A program made the translations under genes and the position numbers. This document shows, one piece after another, positions 51,813 to 64,000 of a stretch of 64,000 nucleotides of DNA. Position 1 is the first letter of the stretch. Each line of letters opens with the position of its first letter. The notes beneath the pieces were generated by a model that was given only the letters and a program-made list of their open reading frames with translations, made no database searches and had not been told where the DNA came from. Source of the stretch: Vicia villosa (lineage: Eukaryota > Streptophyta > Magnoliopsida > Fabales > Fabaceae); the NCBI RefSeq assembly GCF_029867415.1, contig NW_026705312.1, forward strand, positions 310,001 to 374,000, read 5' to 3'.

Positions 51813-52883
51813 CACTATAGCCTATTGGGTAAGCTCTAGGGAAGATAAATTCTTCTCAAATGGACACAATGAAAGATGGAGGATCAATAAAAAATCACTT
51901 TATTTACAAATTCATTAATTATGGAATAACTATTCACATTTTTTTTACTATTTCAATGAAATGCATGATTTCAAGAGGTCACATAGAATCATTTTCAATA
52001 ATATGATCCAATTTAAATCCATTAACACAAAAAGAACCCAAATAAATTTGGGTACCAAAAGTTAAACTTAATTTAATTTTTTAAGAATGCTTTGCAACAT
52101 CAAAAGCTAATTCGCAAATCAGAAAAGACTGTCCAAAGCATATATCCAAAGATATTTCATAAGGTGAAATAGTTCCACTTTTGAAGAATCCTTTGGAAGG
52201 AATCTCAGTAAAAAAGAAATGAATTTTAGAATTCCTCTTGTTCCAAAAGTTTTAGAGGGATTCAAAAGGAAGAAAATAGAAGCTTGTTCTAAAAATAACA
52301 AAAGGGAAGAAACTCTCTAAAATATATTTACGTTTGCTAAGAGATAAGTCATTTGTTAGAGAATAAACACGGAAAATAGTGGTTGTTCTTCAAACAAGTG
52401 CTAAATCATCACATCTTCTTTACTTTTCTACTATTTTTATTTTTTAAAAGTGTTGATTCAATAAAAGGAGGTCACAAACTAAAAAAGGGGGAACTCTGAA
52501 AAGCAATATGGGAGAAAAATCATTTCAGGCCCAAAGGGGTCTAAGAAGCTGAAAAGTCTCGCCACCTAATCGGTTAGACCTTAGGGTAAATCGACTAGGA
52601 CTTATTGAATTTCAAATTCGGAACCCTTTAATTGATTAAGCCATACAATTATATCGATTAATATTTCAAAATATTCATCCGTCTTCGACACCCAATTAAA
52701 ATTCGATTAGAATTAATTACCTAATAGATTATAACAACTTATAATTGATTAGGTGGCTTCTATAAATAATTAGCCACCTTTCACTCTTTTATTCATCTCT
52801 CCAATTTTTATCTACTTGCTATTTTCTCTATTGCTTTCTTTTTTCCCGCTATATATGTGTTTCTAATTCATTATCATCACCAA
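51813..52883 (+). other. Leader and start of gag, then unassigned retroelement DNA
   Basis: An ATG at about 51859 gives MDTMKDGGSI, which resembles the first residues of SIRE Gag; the frame then collapses. The segment 52560-52750 holds several TAATCGATTA-like palindromes, and 52770-52880 resembles the leader of the env-like ORF. Confidence 0.45.
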
Positions 52884-53955
52884 ATGGCTACCAAGAGAAT
52901 TCGTATCGCCACTTGATCCTCATCTCATGTATATGAGTCTTAATATTCTCTTCTGAAATCCAAGAAAACAACTTCAAATGATCACTTCATCAACCATCCT
53001 CTCATTTGCCCATACTATGTTGATGAAAGTTACTTTGGAAAATTTGAATTCTTCAACTCCTTCAATCAAGCAAATCTAAGGAGCTTCATTTGCAACAAAT
53101 CTGAGATGTTTTCAAGGTTGGCAATGGTGTTTTATGCCAACCTCTGGTGCAAAATGTGGCAATCACATATGAGGTACGTCAAACCTAGATTTCTCTCGCC
53201 ATTTGCGGATACTTGTAGTTTTACTGGTTTCTATTTCCTCATACACTTATGACACTCTTCTTTTTATGGAAAACTTGGATCCTCTCTCTTCTAATTGATC
53301 CAACAACATGTCCTAAGTTCCATCTCACATTGGAATTTATGACTCCAAACTAAATTCTCAATTACTATATAGCTATCCACGTGTTAATCCCAAGTAAATT
53401 CAACATCGGATAACTAATTAGGAGGAATGTTGTGGTCACCTGGTTACTAACCAAATACCTTAAGACCAACTGGTTAAGTGGGGTAGTTGAACACATGATG
53501 GATTGTCTAAGAAATAGGAACACATGTTTGCCATGTGGCAACTTGATTACTAAAGCTTTGTTGTATGTCAGAATCAACTTAGAAGGGGAATCGTCTGATG
53601 ATAAATGAACAATGATTGGGAAGAATATTTTGAAATTTGTTGCTAGTCAAAGACAAAGAGAAAGTATTGATGCACAATAAGGTTCTAAGTCAAGCTTCAT
53701 ATTAAAAACAATATACACCACAATAATTTTAGCAAGCAATGCCTTGAAACCTAAAAGATTTTGATTTTGACATACTAGAGGCTCTTCCTACTAAATTTGT
53801 GCTCAAGACTACGTTAAATAAAACTCAAGATAACAACATAGGGATTTATATTATGTAAGCCTAAGTAACATTCCTTGAAAATAATCTAGCTAACTTTGGA
53901 GTTCCATTTCCTCTTGGGTTGTCCGGTGATGATAATGATGTGAACAACTTATAGC
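52884..53955 (+). pseudogene. Env-like ORF remnant of a SIRE-like element
   Basis: An ATG at 52884 (MATKRIRIAT, then stop) starts a broken frame with HPLICPYYVDE, then KFEFFNSFNQANLRSFICNK and SRLAMVFYANLWCKMW near 53110-53155. The FYANL block is typical of the N-terminal part of the extra ORF in SIRE-type copia elements and of related plant transposon proteins. Stops are frequent after 53230. The gag-pol part that should precede it is missing (the gag start is only 1 kb upstream), so this element is a large internal deletion derivative. Confidence 0.5.
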
Positions 53956-54307
53956 TCTTCTTGTTATGGTTGTGTGTTTTTGTATTTTTCTTGTTTGCCT
54001 TGTTTTTTTTTTCTATTCCCTATTTAAGTTGTAATCCTTATGTTCTTTAATATATGAATTTTGTTTTCCTATTTATCTAGCTTTATCAATATGTTCTAAG
54101 TGTTGTATGTGCGTTTCTATGTTTTTTTATCCATCAGTTGTCTTCTTCATTCCTGCCTTTTGATAATGACAAAGGAGGAGAAGTGTAATCTTGGGGGGGG
54201 GGGGGTAGTAGAGTATACTCTATTTTTTTGTGAGGAGGAGTTAACTATATTTATTTTCATCTGTATTTTTCTACTTTACTAGCTCCATGAGAAATGCGAT
54301 GTCATCG

Positions 54308-54322
54308 TCAAAAAGGGGGAGA
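54308..54322 (+). promoter_or_regulatory. Polypurine tract
   Basis: gtcaaaaagggggagaa before a TG (54323), the classical SIRE-type tract. A second purine run with a G13 homopolymer lies at about 54191-54205. Confidence 0.65.
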
Positions 54323-54710
54323 ATGCAATTTTATATGTTGTACATGTTAATGTCTTCACCAGGTTTTGAATATGAAAATTTAATAAAGAAAATATAAGTC
54401 AAGTATCATCATTCAAGAAGCAATCTCAAATAAAATTATTCATGTTCCTCTTAGAAGAGATAAAAACAATCAACAAACTAATCAAAAGGAACTGGAGATA
54501 TAAAAGCCTATTTGATCATGCGCTTAGTATTTTTATCTAACAATTGATCCATTGAATATAATTTAAGAAATATTGAGTCTTGTAGTATTTAGGAAATACA
54601 CACACACAGAGACACACAGACAAATTATTTGAAAAATCTTCATCTTTTTCTCAAAACTTCTTAAAACCAATCATGGCAAGTGTTGGTGTAATTTCTAGAG
54701 GCTGATATTT
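54323..54710 (+). mobile_element. LTR start of the downstream SIRE-like unit (partial)
   Basis: Starts TGCAATTTTATATGTTG after the polypurine tract. The end is not identifiable; an (CA)n run lies at 54598-54620. Confidence 0.4.
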
Positions 54711-55950
54711 TTATATTGAACTTTGTACTTGTATCAAATTACCTAGTAATAATAATAAGGAATTTCTTTATTATTTTTGGTTTTCCAAAATAATAAAGTT
54801 CCTAGAATTTCTAGTTTTTTTAGTGAAACATTAAGCATGACTTAAACATGAGGTCAAATTAAACATAAGGATAATATTCTTAAAGTATTCATAGTCAAGC
54901 TTTATTGTGAAGTGGGATGATAATAAAGCATTAAGACTATTATGTAAATAGATCGCTGATCACATCTCACAGATCATGTATAAAGAGTTATTAAGTTTTC
55001 ACATATGTATGAATATTAGGAGAAATATTTATATTTGATTGACCCCACCATGAGAATACTACATAGAATGTGATATAAGTGGATTATTACCTTATTGTTA
55101 GTCTAATAATCCACAATTGGTCTTAGTATTCCTACTTTTGGCTCATAGACTTGTTCTTTAGTGTAAGCAATATTGTTCGGCAACATAGTGTTTTTGTAAG
55201 AAAAAAATTGTTGCATAACAAATTATCTAACTACTTAGGAAAAATATTTGCCATATATGCATTTCCTATTCAATATTAGTATGATTAAATGTATCATTCT
55301 CCATTGGGTGTCATCTATAGTTAGCCATGAAAAAAGTATTAGGTTGATCATTTAAATGAATTATATGTATCAGTGTATAAAATTCATTTAAACTTATGAA
55401 AGCTCTACTGTTGTAATGATCACGTGACTTTAGAGTGTAATGCCTTCCTAGAAGGGGGTTCTCTTGAATCCTATTGATTGTAGACATGATAAATTATCAC
55501 TAGAATTAGCTCGTTTAGCCTCTAACTCTTTGTCTTGTTAAGCCTTGTTATAAACCATGAATTTACTAATATTAGTGATTTATTGAGAGACCTGATACAT
55601 GATATCATGTATCCCCATATCAATCTTTTGTCAAATAAAATACATATTCATAATAACAAATTCTTAAAGTGAATCAAGCATTTTGATCTATTTTAACATG
55701 GCCTCATAGTTGTTGATGATTTGGGCTTGTGCAACCTGGCTCGTTGCAAAAGGACTCAAAAAATTGGGGGCCTTAAAATTTTGAGAGGAAGAGTTAAAAA
55801 ATTAAATAGTTAAGTACTAATATAAATATTGTTTGCAAAAGGAACAAACAGTTCATATGTGCAGTCCAACGGCTAGAGTGCTCGCTATTGAAAGAAATGG
55901 TACTAATGAAAGAAATTAAATATAACACAATAATTACCATAACATAACTT
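54711..55950. other. Retrotransposon-like noncoding DNA, unassigned
   Basis: Segments such as gtgaagtgggatgataataa and tgattgaccccaccatgag recall noncoding leader regions of plant copia elements by memory, but no domain, LTR border or duplication is seen. The stretch after 55720 may be the 3' side of the MULE transposase gene. Confidence 0.3.
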
Positions 55951-55956
55951 ACAGGA

Positions 55957-56580
55957 TCACTGATACTTGGCTTGTTAGTAGATTCCTTGACAACTTCTGG
56001 TTGTTTGATTGCAGTAAACTTAGTAGACTTAGATATTTTGGGTCTTACACCATTGAATATTCTGACACCGTTTCATGTTGGCTTGACATGAGTAGTTTGT
56101 TTGGAAGGAGTATGTTGTTTAGTAAGACTTGTGTCAATATGAAGTGGTTGAATTTCTAGTATCACATTTTCTCTAAAGTCTTCATCATTCAACAATGAAG
56201 CTAAGGTTTCAGGGTTTATCCCAGAAAACTTTCTTGAATGAATATTCGTTTCAATAGATGCATGAGTTTTAGGTTCATATACCTCATGTCCAGACTCATG
56301 TTCAAGTACATGGGTTATAGGTTATTCAAGTACATGAATTACAGGTTCAGTTACATGAATTTTATGTTGGTTGTGGGCCTGAGCTACATGTGGGTGAGCT
56401 GCAAATGGGTCAGGGGCCTGAGTTGCAGGTTAGTCAGGGACATGTATGTCATGGGCCTGAGTTGCATGGGCCTGACTTATAAATTCCTGAGTTGTAGAGT
56501 TAAGGCTATTTTTCTTTGACAATTTAGCAGATCGCTTCTTTGGTTCTCCCTTGTTTACACTCACACCACCTTTAGGCCTC
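55957..56580 (-). pseudogene. C-terminal exon of the MULE transposase with repetitive tail
   Basis: Acceptor ..CGCAATAG|GGGAGGCC at about 56583. The encoded tail has repeats of the type QAHATQAHDIHV, TQAPDPFAAHPHVAQAH and VTEPVIHVLE...THVLEHESG, so Thr/His/Pro-rich units of about 8-12 residues (56480-56250). It is open but for two stops. It then becomes a Lys/Thr-rich end. Tails of this length are not a standard part of MuDR-type transposases as I know them. Confidence 0.6.
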
Positions 56581-56867
56581 CCCTATTGCGAATACAAGAC
56601 AATTAACTAACACATTTAATTTTTAGTAAATAGATTTCAGGAATAAAAGACAGTTAATTAACCCTTTTCTTTAGTTCTTTTTAAAAATATGGAGCTTGGC
56701 TTGCATGTGTAGGCGGCTCAGTAACAATTATTGTATTTTCCATATTCTAAGAACTTCTTGCACCTGTAACTTGTATTAGTTTTTTTGCCATTTGTTTTGT
56801 TTGCCTCATCTGGTTCCCCTCTATATAGTTTCTTTGGCCTTCTTGGACAATGTTTGAGCATTGGTGG

Positions 56868-59800
56868 TGTCGCTACTGCGAAAATTAACAGAGTCGCCAC
56901 TAACATATTTATCCTGAAAAGGAAAGGGATGCCAGCAAACCACGAAATAAAACAATGGTCTCACGACCAGAGAAAAAGGGTAAGGGAGTCGGTTACGCGA
57001 GGGTAAAGTATTAGCACCCCTCGCGCCCATCGTACTCGATGGTATCCATGCTTATGTCTAAAACTATGGGTGTGTAACAAATCTACGCTAATCTGGACTA
57101 AAATGCATGCAAAATATAGGGAAAAGAAAGAGTTATACTTGCACGGGCCCTACCCCACTGCCTACGTATCCTTTTTGAGGAATCAGAGGTACCGTAGCTC
57201 GGCTAACTAATTTCTGTTTGTTTTGTGTTTTTTAGGTGAACATGTTACATTCGCACCCCGCTGCTCGACCTTTGGAGACTTATGCTTGGGAATGGAGCGG
57301 AAATAACAAGCTCTTAAGAAAAGAAAATCAAAGAGTGTGGTTTGTGTTTTAAAGAATGCATGAGGAAAACCTAAACTAAGGGGGAAAACTTGCTACCTAA
57401 TGTTATCATACAAAGGGTACAAGTCTAAACTAAACTAGCAACCTACGAAGGAGAGGGAAAGCAAACAAGATTATCACACAAACGAGCTCCGCTCGTAAAG
57501 CAAACAAAACCAACGGCACTGGCCGAGTGGTGGAAAAGCGGTCCCGCCATAGCCAAGGGGAGCGAATCACCCGAGTCAACCAAGCATTAGACCTCGCGAA
57601 AATGATCGGGCCATAGACAAGAGGAGCGGGTCCCTCTCAGCAACCAAGTCGTCACGGATCTGAAAGGAAAACGGTGCGTGCGTACACCGAGCATCAACGT
57701 CGAGCGACGCGAGCTATAGGAAATGCGGGGGGTCCGGCTGCATGAACCCTTTTCCTGACATACTCGATAACAAGATCTTGTGCAGGTTCAGAAGCAAGCC
57801 ACGCGTAGCATGCGCATACTGAACAGACTCGATGAGACTGGCGGGGGTTGATTTCTAACCCTTTCTGCATGCCTTCCATGAGGATTTAACGGAGTTCCAT
57901 ATAGGACTTATTACACCGTGACTCCCTGCCGCAAAGCACAAATATAAACACACCAACAAAAACAGAGCCTCTTTCGAGGACTTGGCCAGATGCATGTCTT
58001 GGTCCTACTTCTCATGTTAAAGGATGATGCGAGAAAGCGATAAAGTGCGAGAAAAATAAAATGAAACGGGATCAATACCATACGGATGATGATCCGTAAA
58101 CTAAAGCAAAGAGAGCAAAGGAACTAGGATCCCGCGAGCGAGCTAGCAAAGCAAAAGCAAACAGTCAGCACACCGATTAGCCATGAAAGCACACAAAGGT
58201 CAACATGCGTGTCGAGCACAATCACTATACACCTGTAAGAGGAACAAGCAAACCAAACAAGCAGTTATAAAGTAATAGGACCGTGTCTCCAAGATGAGAA
58301 CATGATACGAGTGAATGAGATCGTGTCCCGCAAATAAAGCGGAACACTTAGGTAATAAGCGTCGGTCGGTGACTATCCAAAAGCCTTGCACACTAGCACA
58401 CAAGTTAGAGATAACAAACACCGCAATCGGAATTGCATTATTGCTATAAACCAAAAGAAATGAGCAAGTAATGTAAACATGAAATGGACGATGGAACATT
58501 AAAGAGAAATCAATCGTGAATGATCTAAAAATTAATGGAAACTAAGCATCTAACAAGATAGTACATCTCATAAGCTTTCCGACGATATAGAGAATGTGCA
58601 AATCGGAGTTACGAGCAAAAAGATACAAAAGATTGAAATTAGAAAAGAAAAACACAAAAATAACACACAGGAACCGGTTCCTGCATAGGACAACCCGGTT
58701 CCTGGTACAAAAAACCAGAGGCAGAAATCTAGGAACCGGTTCCCACCTAGGGACAACCCGGTTCCTGGTACTAAATCACAGGGGCATGCATATCCAAAAC
58801 AGCTGGGAACCGGTTCCCGCCTGGGACAACCGGTTCCTGGTAATAAATCACAGGGGAAAAAACAACGCAGGAACCGGTTCCTGGCGCAGAAAACTATATT
58901 TTTGGGCAATCGATGCCTTGAAGCCTTTACCACTCAAACCAAAAAACATGTCGACTCGAGATCAAAACCAAATAAACATCAAATTTTATGCTATGCACAA
59001 ATCCACAAATCGAATGAGCTTAATGTCAACAATTATGCTAAGTGCGACGCGTCAAGCTAGGCAAATATCAAGCAAAAGTTCAACACACGCATTTATACAA
59101 ACACTTTGAGTGCGTCGCAAGCAACATACATGAACATCATCAATCATACACGTAAAATCAACACCGAATCATGGATTCAAACACGGATATCACAATTCAT
59201 CATCAATGGACATCAATTATATGCAACAAACATTAAATCTAACCACAATTCACATGAATACGACCAATTCGAGCAATAATACGCAAATTCACCGATCAAT
59301 CATCATCAATCATCCATTAATCAAGAACAAGAGGTAGATCTAGATTTGAATTCACATAATAATCAACAATTAAGCGCTTGATTCAAGATCCGAAAGCTTA
59401 CCAGATGAAGATCTAAACCGAAGCGCGAACACGAACACGATACGAACGCGAACACGACACCAACGCGACACGAACTCGAAAACGAAATCCGAAGGGAGAG
59501 AGAAGGAGGGCGCGCGAGATCTAGTGTGGAGAGGAGAAGAAATTCGACACCGACACCTTGATTCTTCAATCCATGCTCTTGATCTTGGTGAAAATTGATG
59601 AATCTTGATGAAAGTTTTATAGAATTTGTGGTTTTGATTCAAGAGAATTGAGAGAGAATTGAGAGAAAATATTTTTGATCTTTTGGTGAATTGAAATTAT
59701 GAGAATTCCCTCTTTTGGTTTGTGAAGAGCAAAAACTTTATATATTGTCAACGCGAAATGCCCAAATTGCCCTCAGAGCGTCTTATTTTGGCTCGTTTTT

Positions 59801-60597
59801 AAGGAAACTTGGTTCGGCTCTGAATTCCGGAATGAAACCAATGCCATTGTGAAGATGACCAAATTCGTGACTCGTCACCGCGAGAATCGTCTCAATCCGA
59901 TAAGCGATGAAGAAAATACGCCCGTTTGAATGACAAGAAACATCGATCCATCCGATGCGACTGTGCAGAATTTTTGTGAGTACCGTTCAAAAAACTCAAT
60001 AAAACCCTATTTTCGGCTCAGAATCGGAACAAGCATGTGTCACGAAGAATCGAAGCTAACGAAATTTCCAAGAGAATGCCGCCAGAATGGGCTCCATATG
60101 ATAAAAATCGAAGAAGTTATGAATTTTCAAACTCGGCGCGACATACTCGAAAACACACTTTTTACTGAAACAACGCGACGATCCTTAAAAGGCTGAGCAT
60201 TTTCGGTGCACAATCAGCCAACGGTCCAAACATATGAAATCTTGGTAATGATAGTATGGAGCTCCAGTTAAATTTTCAAGCCAATCCGACTAGCGGATTG
60301 GGAGATATGAATTTTCTGAGATCCAAAACCCTACATTCAGCACTCTTTTTCACTGTGAAATCTCAAGTAACTTTCAAATTCGACAACCTTCCTCAAAGAA
60401 TTGGCTTCAGCTCATATTACCTTCTCCACAGGACTTGTGAATTTTCTCGTATTTCCACTGCTTAAACCATTTTTCACCTCGCACTTCTTTAGAACCATAA
60501 GAAACTCTTTATTATTTTTCTTCAATTTTGAACAACGAAATAAACGTCGTTAATAATTTATAGCTCAAATAAAGAGGGCAAATTTTGGGGTGCAACA
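56868..60597 (-). mobile_element. 3.7-kb solo LTR (Tat/Ogre-like) in the MULE transposase
   Basis: The insertion is bordered by a perfect 5-bp target duplication ggtgg (56863-56867 and 60598-60602). On the minus strand it begins TGTTGCACCCCAAAATTTGC and ends CAGTAGCGACA. Near its end it has GGGTGCTAATACTTTACCC and GTGGCGACTCTG, the same layout as the LTR at 31409-34397. Transposase coding sequence continues on both sides, which fixes the borders. No gag, pol or primer site is found inside, so it is a solo LTR. Compared with the rest of the window it is GC-richer in 57480-58900. Confidence 0.92.
58669..58882. repeat. Tandem repeat with palindrome GGAACCGGTTCC
   Basis: Three units of about 65-75 bp plus a partial fourth; ggaaccggttcc is full at 58672, 58731, 58806 and 58871, with half sites cccggttcctg between them (58694, 58758, 58830). 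Inside the solo LTR. Confidence 0.85.
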
Positions 60598-61751
60598 GGT
60601 GGCAATATGATAAGACCAATGGTTTTTGGCCATCTGTTTTTCCCGTTTATGGTACTGACAACTTCATTATAGAATTTCATGTAAGTATACCTATGATAAC
60701 ACTTATGTACATACTTGATTGGATCATCAACCTTCCTATGTATTACAGCAACACTATGTCTACATGGGATCCAACCAAGTCCCAAAAGTTACATGAACAA
60801 GTGTGTTTTGCCAAGTCTACAATAAAACTATCAGTGAATAAGACACGTGTTACCTAAAATTTTAATCTCCCTATATAAGTGGCTTAGACGTTATCTCCCC
60901 CATGTATTTTTCTACATTTTCCTTAAGTGGGGCAAACATACCCATAAGGTATTTCCTCATCCAATCAAACATGGTGATAATAGGTTTGTCCCTTGTAGTA
61001 AGATACTGACATTAAATGATTCACTAAGATTGTTCATTAAAACGACACTTAGAGTAAAATAAAAATGCAGCTTACAACATTTTTTGTTGGGAACACCGTT
61101 TAACCATTCAAAAGCATCTAAACTCACCTCCTTAATTTGCATCATCTCAGCTTCATGTTCTTCATAGTAGGTTTCCTTTGGTGCAGCCATGATGAGATCT
61201 CTAAACAATATACCACCTTTCAAATTTCTTCTTGAATTTAGCATACAAATGCCTAAGACAAAACGTGTGTTCATATCCAGGGTATTCCTATTAAAAAACT
61301 TGCACAAGTCCCTACAAAAATAACACATTTTTTTTAGCAAACCAGTAATGAAAAATGAAATGATAAACATTGACTATTAGGCATACCTTTTGTTGATTAG
61401 AAATGAAGCACCATCTACTATCATCGATATCTTCAAGAAGTAGCTTAACAAACTAGCTCCAAGAGTCCTTGGTTTCATTCTCTACCAGCCCAAAAGCAAT
61501 AGGAAAATACTGATTATTAGGATCCCTTCCAACATCAATCAACAATATTCCACCATATTTGTTCTTTAAGTGGTATCCATGTAAACCTATAAAGGGTCTA
61601 CAAGCTAGAGTGAATACCTCTTTTATCCCATCAAAATACATGTAAAATCTTCCAAACCTTGGTTGCAAGCCTGGTTCAGGTCTACTAATGTTTAACTTGA
61701 ATGTATTTCCTGGTGAGTCCCTCCTCAATTCAGCTCCATAAGACCATAATG

Positions 61752-64000
61752 TGTAACACCCTAAACCCCAAGTATAATTTATAAAACATTACAGAAAATT
61801 TGAAGATATAAGCATGGGTGTCACATTGACAAAAACCTTTCAATTGATATTTCAAATGTGGGATTTAAGTCAAAGCATAACATCATAAAACATAGAAAAG
61901 TAATCTGTTCAAAACAACTTAATGACATAGAAAAATCCCCAACCTGATTTTACAATATCAGAGCGACACCGGAAAAAAAACTAGACAACCGATAAAATAT
62001 ACAGCAAACTATTAAAGAGGCTAACTACTCCATCCTCGGTAACCAAAACTATCACTCCTCAGTCTAAACCTAGGGGTTACCTATGTAAGTATAAAAGTAG
62101 AAACATAGAGGCGAGAAAGGGGTGAGAATATATTCCATAATTCAAATGGTTTTAAAATAACAAGGATACTATAATCACCATATACAATCAAATCGCAATC
62201 ACACAATCAGATAACATAAGTAATTCTGCATGCAATGTTCATCTTTTCTACTCCAATGCATATGGTACCAATATATTGATATCATAGGTATGTTACTAAT
62301 GTATCCAACCCATCACTGGACCAAAGTTCTACTCGTCACTGGATTGAAGTCCTACTCGTCATTGGACACAAGTCATACCTATCTCCGATATACATGACGC
62401 ATGAATGAAAATAGACATCCACAATCCTCCAACTCTAATCCTTGTCATTAGACATAAGTCCTACACATCACTGGTTCTTTCGAACCTAAACACATCATCC
62501 TCAAATGATTGTCGGTGTGAGGCCATGTCATTGATTCTCCTGAACCTAAACATCTCAACACTTATTCTTTCCAACCTAAACATACAATACATGAACACTT
62601 GTGTCCTAACCTTAACAACTTAACTTGTATACATATTATCAACTATTTGACTTGTGTTCTAAAACAGTAACAACTTAATTCACATAGCATCTCATCAAAA
62701 CACCTCCAAAATCATGTTTCTTGCTAGTCATACCTCATATTTGAATAATTGTTTAAAATATCAAACGGAGTCAAAATCAAGCAAATGAATATGTTATAGA
62801 AATCTTATAGAGTCTATTTTAAGACTATGATTTTTATTTTAGGATTTAAGATCCTAATCGGTACAATTTAATCAAACAATAGGAACTGTACAGGCACTAG
62901 GCATAATTTTTTGTCGGAATTGTAACTAGTATTTCTCCAACTGAAATTAGTGGAATGGATCCGCTTATTGAGTTTAATATGTAGGAATTTTTTCTATTTT
63001 CTTTTGATACCAGGTTTACTCTTAAAGCACTTGTGTAGAGTGATTCGTGTCCAAATTACTAATAGCATGTCAAATAGTTGTGCTACCGAGTTTTCAAAAT
63101 ATTAACTGAACTTGCAATCTAATTTCTCTAGCCTTTGCTACAACAGAATTGATCCTGATCGAAGCATATCTTGAGATAAATCTTTTCTAGTTTCTAACGG
63201 TCTCAATTTAATATTAAAAGATCTAGGTAAATAAAGTTCTAGGCAAATGAATAACAGAGTCTATTAACCGCAAGTTGTAGAAATTAATCGACATATGGTA
63301 ACAACAGTACTTAAACATCTATTATCATAGATAATCATCATATACCATTGATTCGACATCTAATTTCTCAAATTAAGTACACGGATGTCCAATTTCAACA
63401 ATAAACTCGCATCATATATACAATTACTACTTTTCACAATATTATTCATATAAACCTCGTAAGACTGTACCATATTCACAACATCATTCACGCGCATAAA
63501 CATCACGAGGCATTACCATAATCACGTTCTTGTCTACACATTTAAACCTCGTGAATTAATTACCCCAAGAAAGATCTATGTCTTAGCTTTCCAACACAAT
63601 TGACCACACCTCAAACGGACTTACGAAACTCAAGTTATGTGTGGAACAAGATGACTAATCCTCTCATGTATTTTCTGCGATTTATTCGGCTTATTTCAAC
63701 TTATTCCCTAATGTAACAGTTCAAGAATTCGACATCAATCTAACATATATCACATCAAATATTCACAAATTTTACAACATAGATTCACACGAATTCCACA
63801 TCAACAACAATAAAATCAACATCAACAACACGAAACAAAATTCACAACCAATATAATTATTGAGGTTTTGCACAAGCTTATCATAATTTAATCAACAACA
63901 TCATAAAAGAGGAAATAGACTAAGGGATCCCCACTATCACTTAAGCTTAATACCCATCATGAAATAATCTCCCCCTTACCTCAATTAAGCCGAAAAACTT
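61752..64000 (+). mobile_element. LTR retrotransposon, left LTR, running off the window
   Basis: Starts TGTAACACCCTAAACCCC directly at the point where the MULE transposase coding sequence stops, so it is a separate insertion into that gene. The terminus type is common in Ty3/gypsy chromoviruses (Tekay-like), but no coding domain lies within the window to confirm the lineage. The other end and target duplication are outside. Confidence 0.6.
62311..62380 (+). repeat. Three tandem units of about 23 bp in the LTR
   Basis: Variants of cgtcactggattgaagtccta at 62311, 62334 and 62357; a diverged copy is at about 62443-62475. Confidence 0.8.

Larger units (their letters stand above)
55957..61751 (-). 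pseudogene. MuDR-type (MULE) transposase pseudogene, split by a solo LTR
   Basis: Minus strand. N-terminal part at the right: LRRDSPGNTFKLNI, then FDGIKEVFTLACRPFIGLHG (catalytic-domain block with the first conserved aspartate nearby) and YFPIAFGLVENETKDSW (61728-61453). An intron with GT..AG follows NQQK at about 61390. Next come a MAAPKETYYEEHEAEM block, AFEWLNGVP and VLMNNLSESFN (61220-60990), then the SWIM zinc finger GIPCRHSVAVI and VHKCYHRYTYM...NGKNRWP (60785-60620). The gene is interrupted there by the LTR at 56868-60597 and resumes with RRPKKLYRGEPDEANK and a zinc-knuckle-like TSYRCKKF..YGKYNNC (56850-56720). After a further intron, GRPKGGVSVNKGEPKKRS starts a long low-complexity C-terminal tail down to 55957. 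Frameshifts and stops are present throughout. A second LTR truncates the N-terminus at 61752. Confidence 0.88.

Noticed and set aside
58568..58933. 121-codon minus-strand frame with Cys/Pro/Gly-rich repeats
   Set aside because: It reads through the tandem GGAACCGGTTCC repeat inside the solo LTR. No start context or homology is seen.

Overview
The window looks like a piece of a plant nuclear genome, most probably a legume (the legume call is inference). It is strongly AT-rich, has very long (TA)n microsatellites, no bacterial-style operons, introns with GT..AG borders, and almost every recognisable protein fragment belongs to a plant transposable element. Best matches by motif recall are SIRE/Maximus-type Ty1/copia, Tat/Ogre-type Ty3/gypsy LTRs, plant L1-type LINEs, MuDR-type transposase, plant mobile domain (PMD) proteins, hAT, CACTA, Stowaway-like and MULE-type MITEs, and a Helitron. 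No tRNA, rRNA or CRISPR was seen. Only the first 1.6 kb looks like ordinary low-copy genic DNA.

Layout. 1-1.6 kb: a first coding exon (minus strand, running off the left edge) and a possible small two-exon gene behind it. 1.8-8.5 kb: AT-rich DNA with a CACTA-like element, a LINE 3' end, and a Stowaway-like MITE that sits inside a (TA)n array and itself carries a hAT element with a perfect 8-bp target duplication. 8.5-10 kb: a decayed LINE. 10.3-18.2 kb: two direct copies of a PMD pseudogene with flanks full of a palindrome close to TTCGGAGATGCATCTCCGAA; one copy is split by a 1.2-kb solo LTR, and an LTR piece separates the two. 18.6-21.2 kb: a second LINE with a well-preserved reverse transcriptase block. 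21.2-25.8 kb: AT-rich DNA with MITEs. 25.8-28.9 kb: a degenerate repeat array, a dead copia element and a hAT MITE. 29.0-36.6 kb: a minus-strand SIRE-like copia element with gag, integrase, RT and RNase H remnants, split by a 3-kb solo LTR. 38.3-42.3 kb: a Helitron end and probable body. 42.5-44.9 kb: a copia LTR/gag stub and a 1-kb retrotransposed unit with a 17-bp target duplication. 46.1-48.1 kb: three MITEs. 49.1-55.6 kb: SIRE-like 3' regions in which a polypurine tract, an LTR and a primer binding site follow one another. 55.9-61.75 kb: a MuDR-type transposase pseudogene cut by a 3.7-kb solo LTR with a perfect 5-bp target duplication. 61.75 kb to the end: the left part of another LTR element that interrupts the same transposase.

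The region is best read as layered insertions whose order can often be recovered: host MULE, copia and PMD genes came first, Tat/Ogre-like LTRs inserted into them and then collapsed to solo LTRs. Nothing here forms a working pathway. The most unusual structures are the PMD gene copies bordered by arrays of a palindromic motif, and the repeated association of TA-targeting MITEs with expanded TA microsatellites.
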